From: Acidiparvus fluvialis
GTDB lineage: Bacteria > Acidobacteriota > Holophagae > Holophagales > Holophagaceae
Direction of reading: 5' to 3'
DNA: 43,863 nucleotides
Assembly: GCA_041263285.1 (NCBI GenBank)
Contig: JBFSVS010000007.1
Coordinates: 1 to 43,863 of the forward strand
A model generated the notes under the pieces. The model saw nothing but the letters and a program-made list of their open reading frames with translations. It was not told the DNA's origin and did no database searches. A program made the translations under genes and the position numbers. Below are positions 1 to 7,032 of this stretch, piece by piece. The first letter of the stretch is position 1. Every line of letters begins with the position of its first letter.

Positions 1-111
1 CGTCGGGACCTGCTTATCAGGGGGTTTGTTGGAGGGAATAATCAAAGCTCCCAGAACTAGGCCGTGAAGGGCAAGGCTTTGAATGAGTGGTGGTCGCATG
101 GTGGCATTCAT
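1..111 (-). CDS. TonB/TolA-like energy transducer, N-terminal fragment
   Basis: Partial gene cut by the left window edge; 37 residues are visible from an ATG at 111. The fragment begins MNATMRPPLIQSLALHGLVL, a short basic cytoplasmic head followed by one hydrophobic helix (about residues 9-26), then a Pro/Lys-rich stretch (SNKPPDKQVP). That layout is typical of TonB or TolA family proteins, which span the periplasm and pass proton-motive force from ExbB/ExbD or TolQ/TolR to the outer membrane. It starts 10 nt after the exbD stop, so it is probably the last visible gene of the operon. No clear Shine-Dalgarno is seen. The C-terminal domain that would separate TonB from TolA lies outside the window, so the family call is inference from topology and position. 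Confidence 0.6.
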   Translation of the reverse strand, partial: MNATMRPPLIQSLALHGLVLGALIIPSNKPPDKQVPT

Positions 112-121
112 TGAATTGAAC

Positions 122-550
122 TCATTTGGGAGGAGATTTAACTTCGAGAGGCGCTCCTTCGGTGACAAAACCTACTTGAGAGAAACCTGCTCCACGAACA
201 GCATCAACCACTTCGATGACCCGTCCATAAAAGAGTTGCTTATCGGCACGAATAAGGATTGGTCGGTTCGATGAAATCTGTGATTGTCTGATGAGTTCCT
301 TTTTGAGGCTCTCGAGTGACATTCGTGTGTTTTCGAATTCGATAAACCCATCAGAAGTAATCGCAATAGATAAGGCTTGACTGTCTAGACTCTTTCCCGT
401 TTGAGTTCGAGGAAGATTTACATCTAATCCACTCGTTAATAGGGGCGCAGTGACCATGAAGATAATAAGTAAAACAAGCATGACGTCAATGAGGGGCGTC
501 ATATTAATTTCGGCCATTTCTTTTTGTCGGTTATACGGACTAAAGGTCAC
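122..550 (-). CDS. Biopolymer transport protein ExbD/TolR family
   Basis: A 142-residue protein with the ExbD/TolR layout: a short cytoplasmic head, the signature EINMTPLIDVMLVLLIIFMV (about residues 14-33) carrying the conserved membrane Asp, then a periplasmic domain with an ending of the GYGRVIEVVDAVRGAGF type (here FYGRVIEVVDAVRGAG). With ExbB-type partners it forms a proton-driven motor that energises TonB/TolA. The start is GTG at 550, supported by an AGGAG 5 nt upstream that overlaps the stop of the preceding MBL gene, so translation is probably coupled. A TonB/TolA-like gene follows. No exbB/tolQ gene is visible next to it, which is unusual; it may be elsewhere. ExbD versus TolR cannot be decided. 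Confidence 0.9.
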   Translation of the reverse strand: MTFSPYNRQKEMAEINMTPLIDVMLVLLIIFMVTAPLLTSGLDVNLPRTQTGKSLDSQALSIAITSDGFIEFENTRMSLESLKKELIRQSQISSNRPILIRADKQLFYGRVIEVVDAVRGAGFSQVGFVTEGAPLEVKSPPK

Positions 551-555
551 GAAGA

Positions 556-560
556 CTCCT
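556..560 (-). promoter_or_regulatory. Shine-Dalgarno of exbD
   Basis: AGGAG on the minus strand, 5 nt before the GTG at 550. It overlaps the TAG stop of the upstream MBL gene and decides the GTG start. Confidence 0.7.
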
Positions 561-1413
561 ACACTGCTACGGGTGTAACAATATATTTTCCTTTTGTATC
601 TCGAGAGACGATGCCTGCGGGTACATCAGGATCATGCTCAAAAATCAGGACGGTACCGGAGTCACAAACTTCATTGAGAACTTTGATCTTTTCATCAACA
701 CAAGTAACCACGTCTAGATCGTATCCCATGATCCATGCGGGTTGAATATGTCTGGATGTAGGGATTAGGTCAGCTAAATAAATAAGTTTTCCTTCTTCGC
801 CTTCAATTACAACATTCTGGAGAGCTTCGATATGCCCTGGTGCTAATCGAACTCGAATGCCTGGAAAGATCTCCTGGTCTCCCTCTACTGTTTCAAGAAG
901 CCCTAACTCCTCGAGGCATTCCCAATTTTTAGAAAGATAACTTGCACGAACTCTGATGTGGGGGTTTTTTGCGTCCTCAAGGTCTTTTTTTTGAACAATA
1001 TATCGAGCATTAGGAAAACTTGGTACGAGCCTGCCTTGGATATCAAAGCGAGTGCTGCCTCCAGCATGATCAAAATGCAAATGGGTAAGAATACAACAGG
1101 TGATATCCGTTGGGGTCAGATTGAAACGAGCAAGTTCACGATCTAGAACCCCTCGACCTTCGAATTTGAAGCGTGCCATGAATACTTCATCTTCTTTATC
1201 CCCATTGCCATTATCAATGAGAATGTTTTCTTGTTTACCATTCACAAATCCTCGAACAAGAAGACAGTTTGTGGCCATCAAGATTTGATTATCGTCATCG
1301 GCCGGATAGGCTTTGGACCAGACTACCTTGGGAACAGTACCAAACATCGCCCCTCCGTCAAGTGCGAATTGGCCGCCGCTAATAATTTGGATGTCCCAAG
1401 GTCCTATGTTCAT
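559..1413 (-). CDS. Metallo-beta-lactamase-fold hydrolase
   Basis: A 284-residue MBL-fold protein. Zinc-binding motifs are visible in order: THLHFDHAGG (HxHxDH), APGH with the later His, an Asp in YLADLIP, and EHDP near the end. The fold hydrolyses esters, lactones, thioesters or phosphodiesters. The general shape (a substrate loop before HxHxDH, then YLADLIPT) resembles the quorum-quenching lactonase/SPH-type MBL group, but I cannot name a substrate. It lies 5 nt after the slipin gene and 8 nt before exbD in one operon. No signal peptide is visible, so it is probably cytoplasmic. Confidence 0.8.
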   Translation of the reverse strand: MNIGPWDIQIISGGQFALDGGAMFGTVPKVVWSKAYPADDDNQILMATNCLLVRGFVNGKQENILIDNGNGDKEDEVFMARFKFEGRGVLDRELARFNLTPTDITCCILTHLHFDHAGGSTRFDIQGRLVPSFPNARYIVQKKDLEDAKNPHIRVRASYLSKNWECLEELGLLETVEGDQEIFPGIRVRLAPGHIEALQNVVIEGEEGKLIYLADLIPTSRHIQPAWIMGYDLDVVTCVDEKIKVLNEVCDSGTVLIFEHDPDVPAGIVSRDTKGKYIVTPVAV

Positions 1414-1418
1414 AAGAA

Positions 1419-2189
1419 TTATGCTCGAGGTTTTTCACTGTTAGCGTATTTTTCAAAAGCTTTTAGTAAATCCATTGGCACTGGAAAAATAATTGTACTA
1501 TTTTTTTCAACGGCAATATCCGAGAGGGTTTGTAAATAACGCATTTGGATTGCAGCTGGATTTTGACTTATCATATTTGCGGCTTCTAAAAGTTGCTCAG
1601 CGGCCGCTAATTCACCCTCGGAATTAATGATTTTGGAACGTTTTTCTCTTTCTGCTTCCGCTTGTCTACCCATCGCTCTTTGGATTTGTTCAGGTAAATC
1701 GATCGATTTCAATTCAACGCTGGTTACTTCGACGCCCCAGGGTTCGGTCGCAAGATCTACAATTTCTCTGAGCCGCCTGACCAGCGCTTCTCGATCACTC
1801 AATATTTGATCAAGTTGAACTTCTCCCAAAATAGAACGGAGTGATGTCTGTGCTTTCTGACTTGTGGCGTAGTCGTAGTCTTCGACGCCTGTTACGGCTA
1901 GAACGGGGTTGGTAACCTTATAGTAAACAACAGCGCTCACTTTAAGGGTTACATTATCTTTTGTGATGATATCTTGACTCGGGACGTTTAAAACTATCGA
2001 CCGGAGTGAAACTTTTACTTGTCGCTCAAAGGGCCTAAAAACAAAAATGAGGCCGGGGCCCCTAATTCCAACCATGCGACCAAGCCTGAATATGACGCTG
2101 CGCTCATACTCATTCACAATGCTAATGCATGTAAAGCCATAAAAGAGTAAAAGAATTAAAAGGGGGGTTTGTAGAAATAATTCAAACAT
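1419..2189 (-). CDS. Slipin/stomatin-like SPFH-domain membrane protein
   Basis: A 256-residue SPFH/Band 7 protein. It has one N-terminal hydrophobic helix (residues 3-25), then the prohibitin-homology domain, with EYERSVIFRLGR, the RGPGLIF turn and LRSIVLNVPSQDIITKDNVT. A charged helical region follows (QAEAEREKRSKIINSEGELAAAEQL), and the C-terminus keeps the slipin-type TIIFPVPMDLL. Such proteins assemble into membrane-bound rings or microdomains. Bacterial slipins usually pair with an NfeD protein; none is visible here, and the neighbours are two MBL hydrolases and ExbD instead. The ATG start has an AGGAG Shine-Dalgarno upstream. The gene starts 13 nt after the GloB-like gene ends. Confidence 0.92.
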   Translation of the reverse strand: MFELFLQTPLLILLLFYGFTCISIVNEYERSVIFRLGRMVGIRGPGLIFVFRPFERQVKVSLRSIVLNVPSQDIITKDNVTLKVSAVVYYKVTNPVLAVTGVEDYDYATSQKAQTSLRSILGEVQLDQILSDREALVRRLREIVDLATEPWGVEVTSVELKSIDLPEQIQRAMGRQAEAEREKRSKIINSEGELAAAEQLLEAANMISQNPAAIQMRYLQTLSDIAVEKNSTIIFPVPMDLLKAFEKYANSEKPRA

Positions 2190-2202
2190 ACTGACTATCT
2201 CC

Positions 2203-2847
2203 TTATACTAATTGTCTCACGAATAAGTTGTATTCTTTTTCCTCTCCAATGGTTGTAAATTTCCCATGGCCAGGAATAACTAGGGTTTCAGGATGACACG
2301 GGTAAATTTTCTTCAGAATACTCTCTTTTATTTGTTCTTTAGAGCCACCGGGTGTGTCAGTCCGACCCACACTCCGATGGAAGAGAGTATCTCCTGATAA
2401 GAGGACTTTTCCTTGATGGAAGTCCCCAAGAAAACAGCAAGATCCCGGAGTATGGCCAGGCGTATGAAGGGTGTTCACTCCCAAAAACTTATCTGAGTCC
2501 TCTAATTGTGTCATTGCGGGGGCTTCAATTGAAGGAAGACCGAAAAAGGCAGTCTGACGATCGAGGTTTTCGATCAAAAAATCATCATCGGGATGCAAAT
2601 AAGCCGGGCAATCGTAATATTCCTGCAGCTCTTTCGTTGCTCCAACGTGATCGAAATGTGCATGTGTATGAAGTAAAGCCATGATTTGAATTTTTAGAAT
2701 ACCAACTTCTTCTTTGATCCGATTGGATTCCCCGCCGGGGTCTACAATGAATCCTTGATGAGTTACTTCGTTCCAAACTAAACTGCAATTGCATTGAAGA
2801 TCGCCTACTTTGAAGGTCTTAAGATTCAACACCTGCCCTCTCCTCAT
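2203..2847 (-). CDS. GloB-like MBL-fold hydrolase (hydroxyacylglutathione hydrolase family)
   Basis: A 214-residue compact metallo-beta-lactamase of the glyoxalase II-like type. It contains LHTHAHFDHVGA (HxHxDH), HTPGHTPGS, LSGDTLFHRSVGRTD and a final VIPGHG, the full dinuclear metal set. It lacks the C-terminal helical domain of classical GloB, so it belongs to the short YcbL-like class that acts on thioesters such as S-lactoylglutathione; the substrate is inference. I chose the ATG at 2847 (protein begins MRRGQVLNLKTFKVGDLQCN) because the frame extends upstream only into the divergent DUF1648 gene and the family begins at this point. It is the first gene of the minus-strand operon. Confidence 0.85.
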   Translation of the reverse strand: MRRGQVLNLKTFKVGDLQCNCSLVWNEVTHQGFIVDPGGESNRIKEEVGILKIQIMALLHTHAHFDHVGATKELQEYYDCPAYLHPDDDFLIENLDRQTAFFGLPSIEAPAMTQLEDSDKFLGVNTLHTPGHTPGSCCFLGDFHQGKVLLSGDTLFHRSVGRTDTPGGSKEQIKESILKKIYPCHPETLVIPGHGKFTTIGEEKEYNLFVRQLV

Positions 2848-2875
2848 GGATACAATGTAGTCTGAAGATAAAAGT

Positions 2876-3547
2876 ATGATACCGAATCGTAATAGCCCAA
2901 ACAAGGACCCTCAGGTACCCTTACAAGCTCGATGGTCAATTTGGGATGTAGGTTTCATTTGCACTGTGGCTTTCGTCGGATTGATTTATTTTCAGTACTC
3001 ACCTATTTTGCCTCCCCAAATTGCAACCCACTACAATCTCAGAGGCGTTGCAGATGGATGGACCTCTCGTCAGGATTTGGGTTGGCTTTTATTCGGTTTT
3101 CCTTTTCTAATATGGCTCATCCTTCTGGGGGTGTCCTTTATTCAAAACCCGAGGTTAGATTCTTGGCAAGAGGTTATAAAAATTAAAGTTATCAGTAAAT
3201 TGAGGGGGGCAATCTCCTTGGGTGTCACTATCATTGTCTCGGGGGTTACTTTCGTACCTATTTTTTTTAATGTTTCAATTTCACGTTTTCTTACACTCGC
3301 TTTATTCTGTTTCTTCTTATCAATATTTTCTATACTTTATCAGACTCAAAGGATGATTCCCATAGAGCATCGCGGCCATTATCATTGTTTAATTATTTAT
3401 CACAATCCTGATGATCCATTGGTATGGGTGAGCCGAATATCAGGCATCGGATGGACGCTGAATTTTGCCCACAAGCAGGCATATATATGGTTAATTTTTA
3501 TACTTCTTGCTCCCTTCTTAATGATTTTTTTATTTAATCGCACATAG
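2876..3547 (+). CDS. DUF1648/DUF5808-type integral membrane protein
   Basis: A 223-residue membrane protein with about five hydrophobic helices (near 26-43, 69-89, 112-132, 135-155 and 203-220). The segment LPPQIATHYNLRGVADGW matches the DUF1648 signature, in which an outside loop carries HxNxxGxxDGW. The segment DDPLVWVSRISGIGWTLNFA matches the DUF5808 motif that often follows DUF1648. Relatives include SdpI-like immunity and signal proteins, but the function here is unknown. A TACAAT hexamer at 2851-2856, about 20 nt before the ATG, could be a -10 box, though I see no good -35. uvrC follows 7 nt downstream, so the two are probably cotranscribed. Confidence 0.75.
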   Translation: MIPNRNSPNKDPQVPLQARWSIWDVGFICTVAFVGLIYFQYSPILPPQIATHYNLRGVADGWTSRQDLGWLLFGFPFLIWLILLGVSFIQNPRLDSWQEVIKIKVISKLRGAISLGVTIIVSGVTFVPIFFNVSISRFLTLALFCFFLSIFSILYQTQRMIPIEHRGHYHCLIIYHNPDDPLVWVSRISGIGWTLNFAHKQAYIWLIFILLAPFLMIFLFNRT

Positions 3548-3554
3548 TGAGTAG

Positions 3555-5363
3555 ATGGGTCCTTCTAATCCGCATAAACTCAAAGAATCCTCTCTGCTGA
3601 GAAGGAAACTTCTTGATCTCCCTGAGGGGCCGGGATGTTATCTCTATCGAGATTGCGACAAGAATTTGCTTTACATCGGTAAAGCGAAGTGCATAAAAAA
3701 AAGAGTGAAAAGCTACTTCTATAGCAATCAACTCGATGCTAAGACTAAGCGACTGGTTTCTAGAATTTGGGACATCGAATTTTTTGTTTGCGCTACGGAA
3801 CTCGAGGCCCTTGTTTTAGAAAATAACCTCATAAAAAAGTATCGTCCGCCTTTCAATATTTTATTGAAAGATGACAAAAGTTACCCGTATATTAAACTCA
3901 CACGTGAACCTTATCCTAAAGTTTACGTCACTAGAAAGATTTTGAAAGATAAGGCTTATTACTTCGGTCCCTTTTTTCCTACGAGCGCAGCTTATCGAAC
4001 AGCCGATCTTGTCTATCGTTTTTTCCAGATTCGAGACTGTGATATTCAAATTGATGGCAAGAGAGGGCGAGCCTGTCTCAAGTATCAACTACATCGATGC
4101 ACCGCTCCTTGTATTGGAAAAGTTGACGAAATCGCTTATAAAGAGCAAACCAAGGGGGCAAAACTCTTCCTCGAAGGAAAGAGTGACGAATTAAAAAAAC
4201 GTCTCGAAACAGCAATGTGGAAAGCTTCAGAGCTTCAAGCCTTCGAACAAGCAGCTCATCATCGGGATGCCCTCAACCAATTGGACTCATGGTTCGCCAA
4301 ACAAAAGGCTTCGAGCCCGGATCTTGTTGATACGGATATTCTTGGGTCAGCATTGCTTGATGATCGAGCTTGTATTCATCGAATTCTTGTCAGAGGTGGA
4401 AATATTATTGCCCGCCATGAGTACCTTCTGGAAAACACGGAAGTTATGACTCCAAATATTTGGGCAGAAGTCATTCAAGGAATCTACTCTGAGGAAACTT
4501 GCCCGAGCCGACTGATTTTAGAAATGAGACCCGAGCATGAAGATATTCTTTTGCGTTGGCTTGGAGAAAATCGGACGTCAAGACCTAAGATTTTAGTCCC
4601 TCGACAAGGAAACAAAGTTGCATTACTGTCTATGGCGCAAGAAAATGCAAAATTAGCCCTCGAGAAGAAATTCGAACCTGCTCAACTCACATTGGCTACC
4701 CTCGAGGGTCTTCAGAAGATGCTAAGTTTGGTTCGAATCCCTCACCGAATTGAGTGTTTTGATATAAGTCACAGTCAAGGCCAAGAGGTCGTAGCAAGTC
4801 TTGTATCTTTTTTAGATGGAAAACCTGATAAGTCGAACTATCGTCGTTTCAAGATGAGTATCGATAAGAATGATGACTTTGCGCAAATGAAAGAAGCAGT
4901 GACGCGCCGCTATCGTCGTCTCAAAGAGGAGGGAGGAAATTTTCCTGATCTCGTTTTACTCGATGGCGGACTGGGTCAGCTTAATTCAGCTTTGCAGTCC
5001 CTTGAGCATTTAAATCTCTCTCATCTCGAGTGTGCTTCCATTGCCAAAAAAGAAGAATTGATTTATCGACCGGATATTCCAGTCCCTCTGCGTATCCCAA
5101 AAACCAGTCCAGTTCTTCATCTTCTTCAGCAAATAAGAGATGAGGCTCACCGCTTTGCTATCACTTACCATCGAACTCTTCGTTCAAAACGTACTTTTAA
5201 AAATGAACTGGCTTCGATCAAGGGCATCGGAGAAAAATCCATTCAAAGACTCTTGGATCATTTTGGATCAGTAAAACAAGTCAGAAAGGCTTCAGTTGAG
5301 GAGATCGAATCTATAGTAGGACCTCGATTGACTCAACTCATTAGGGGATGGCAAAAGTCTTAG
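3555..5363 (+). CDS. uvrC: UvrABC excinuclease subunit C
   Basis: A 602-residue protein, the usual UvrC length. It carries out both incisions in nucleotide excision repair after UvrB loading. Domains in order: GIY-YIG nuclease (residues about 24-100, with PGCYLY and LLYIGKAKCIKKRVKSYF), a Cys-rich linker (CLKYQLHRCTAPCIG), a UVR/UvrB-binding helix pair (about 207-245), an RNase H-like 5' nuclease (IECFDISHSQG with Asp near 403, then LVLLDGGLGQL), and a helix-hairpin-helix tail (IKGIGEKSIQRLL onward, about 553-595). All motifs look intact. The gene sits 7 nt after the DUF1648 gene and converges with the 5381-5824 gene with only 17 nt between stops. Confidence 0.98.
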   Translation: MGPSNPHKLKESSLLRRKLLDLPEGPGCYLYRDCDKNLLYIGKAKCIKKRVKSYFYSNQLDAKTKRLVSRIWDIEFFVCATELEALVLENNLIKKYRPPFNILLKDDKSYPYIKLTREPYPKVYVTRKILKDKAYYFGPFFPTSAAYRTADLVYRFFQIRDCDIQIDGKRGRACLKYQLHRCTAPCIGKVDEIAYKEQTKGAKLFLEGKSDELKKRLETAMWKASELQAFEQAAHHRDALNQLDSWFAKQKASSPDLVDTDILGSALLDDRACIHRILVRGGNIIARHEYLLENTEVMTPNIWAEVIQGIYSEETCPSRLILEMRPEHEDILLRWLGENRTSRPKILVPRQGNKVALLSMAQENAKLALEKKFEPAQLTLATLEGLQKMLSLVRIPHRIECFDISHSQGQEVVASLVSFLDGKPDKSNYRRFKMSIDKNDDFAQMKEAVTRRYRRLKEEGGNFPDLVLLDGGLGQLNSALQSLEHLNLSHLECASIAKKEELIYRPDIPVPLRIPKTSPVLHLLQQIRDEAHRFAITYHRTLRSKRTFKNELASIKGIGEKSIQRLLDHFGSVKQVRKASVEEIESIVGPRLTQLIRGWQKS

Positions 5364-5380
5364 CCACTTCATGACGGCTA

Positions 5381-5824
5381 CTAGTTGGATTCCCATTGAG
5401 AAAGCCTTGGTATAAAAAGAAAAAAACAAATAGGAGTCAGCATAATAAAGGTTCCTACATGACGAGAGGCATTCCATCCTGCAATAAGCCAGTAGATTAA
5501 CCCATACCAAGTTGTCATTTGAATCACCAGGATATAAATGAGAGACTCTCGAAAAACAATGTGAGGTTTTTCTTCTTCCGGTTGGTCTTTGAAGCGGAAG
5601 AGAACTTTTCCTGATCGATAATTGACAAAAAATGTACCTCCTAGCGTCAGAGCCGTAAGCGTATAACTAAATTCTTGGACCAAGCCCTCCGAAATAAAAT
5701 TCCCAGGAACCACTTTCTCCGTCATGATCAACATCATCAAAATGAGCGGCCAAGCAACGCATACGACAAGGCCTATCATGCGCGCAATGCGGTATCGAAA
5801 TATAAGATCAGCTGCTGGCTTCAT
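5381..5824 (-). CDS. Four-helix membrane protein of unknown function
   Basis: I do not recognise this 147-residue protein. It shows four hydrophobic segments at about residues 16-34, 52-69, 93-117 and 122-139, with a charged loop (FRFKDQPEEEKPH) between the second and third, and no signal peptide or cofactor motif. It starts with ATG at 5824 and has only a weak GAGAG-type ribosome site. It is divergent from the lipoprotein gene (39-nt gap) and convergent with uvrC. Coding bias and the clean membrane topology make it credible. Confidence 0.65.
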   Translation of the reverse strand: MKPAADLIFRYRIARMIGLVVCVAWPLILMMLIMTEKVVPGNFISEGLVQEFSYTLTALTLGGTFFVNYRSGKVLFRFKDQPEEEKPHIVFRESLIYILVIQMTTWYGLIYWLIAGWNASRHVGTFIMLTPICFFLFIPRLSQWESN

Positions 5825-5863
5825 ATCTCTCTCTCAAGGTCTTGGATGTTATTATTTTGACAT

Positions 5864-6952
5864 ATGAAACCTTTTAGATTTTTAAACATCCTCGTTGGAC
5901 TTTCCCTCTCTTTTACTGGATGCATTCGAGATGATATTCCTTCAGCACAAACTCTTCAAACAGCGCTATATCTTTTCGATAGTGCTTCTAATCAAATTCT
6001 AAGCTATAGCAATTTAAGTTCTCTCTATGCCGCTGATCGCATTCCTGATCCTTCAAAAATCTTGACTAATGTGAGTTTATCTCAGGTCTCTAATTTGGCT
6101 TGGGGGGGGATGACGTTAGATAATCAATTGGATCAACTCTTTTTAGTCTCTGAATCAGGAACCATCATACGGATCGATCGTATTCGCGAGCAAATTGGAT
6201 CTATTAACAGTGTAGATCTTGCGTTATTCACCCTGGACCCTAGTCAAAGACTCCAGAATTCTAAATTCTCTCAGGCCTCGATCGATCCCATCACCCACAC
6301 CCTATACATTGCCGAAAACGGGGACAATCTATGCCGCTTATGGATTATTACGAACGCCAATCTACGTCTCCACAACGAGACAGTTGCTATGAATACTCTT
6401 CAGGTTACTAACGATACAGGTGGGCGATCCGTAGTAGCTAATAATGGTTCTATTTTTACCCATTCTGATAGCGGCTCAAGCGTCTTAATTGGAACCGATA
6501 CAGTCATTGGCCCCCGTATCAGAAAAGGATCTCCCTCCGGATTTCAAAATACCAATCAAATCATTGGATCATTGACGCAGTTGGGGACCCATGGAACGCT
6601 AGCCCTAGATACGGCCAATAATATTCTTTTTGTTGGTCTTCATCTGCAAGATGGAAACCAAATTTCTTCTCGCCCGCCGATTCTAGCCTTCGATACGGGA
6701 TCTTTTGGGTTAGGCTTTAATCAAACTCCAAAGTTCACTCTCGGCGATAGTCTTCAAAGACAAATTAGGGTGCTATCACACGCAGGAAATAAGGCATGGC
6801 TAGTTGCTCTGTCAAGCGCCTCGTCTGTGGGTAACAATACCCTCACGATTTGGATGACTCCTCAATCAGGAAGTATCTTCAAGACTTTATCTATTCCCGG
6901 GACTCCATCAAGGATATTTAAAGGACTTGCACTCGACGGCAACGCCAATTAG
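5864..6952 (+). CDS. Putative lipoprotein, possible beta-propeller
   Basis: A 362-residue exported protein. The N-terminus MKPFRFLNILVGLSLSFTGC is a lipoprotein signal with the modified Cys at residue 20, so anchoring in the outer or inner membrane is expected. The mature part is Ser/Asn/Thr-rich with recurring strands such as LFLVSESGTIIRID, HTLYIAENGDNL, HGTLALDTANNILFVG and NTLTIWMTPQSG, spaced like blades of a beta-propeller; this is inference, and no family signature is evident. A run of eight Gs at 6102-6109 encodes Trp80-Gly-Gly and could cause slippage. Function unknown. Confidence 0.7.
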   Translation: MKPFRFLNILVGLSLSFTGCIRDDIPSAQTLQTALYLFDSASNQILSYSNLSSLYAADRIPDPSKILTNVSLSQVSNLAWGGMTLDNQLDQLFLVSESGTIIRIDRIREQIGSINSVDLALFTLDPSQRLQNSKFSQASIDPITHTLYIAENGDNLCRLWIITNANLRLHNETVAMNTLQVTNDTGGRSVVANNGSIFTHSDSGSSVLIGTDTVIGPRIRKGSPSGFQNTNQIIGSLTQLGTHGTLALDTANNILFVGLHLQDGNQISSRPPILAFDTGSFGLGFNQTPKFTLGDSLQRQIRVLSHAGNKAWLVALSSASSVGNNTLTIWMTPQSGSIFKTLSIPGTPSRIFKGLALDGNAN

Positions 6953-7032
6953 GACTCTAAATGAGAGGCTACTAGCGGATGTTATCCTAATAGTGGAACG
7001 ATAGAAGTTCATTTAGGGATTGGAGCTCTTCA

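Noticed and set aside
2848..2904. A longer start for the GloB-like gene
   Set aside because: It would overlap the start of the divergent DUF1648 gene and adds residues not found in the family.
6957..7016. CTAAATGA/TCATTTAG inverted repeat before maeB as a terminator
   Set aside because: The arms are AT-rich, the loop is 44 nt and no T-run follows, so an intrinsic terminator is unlikely.
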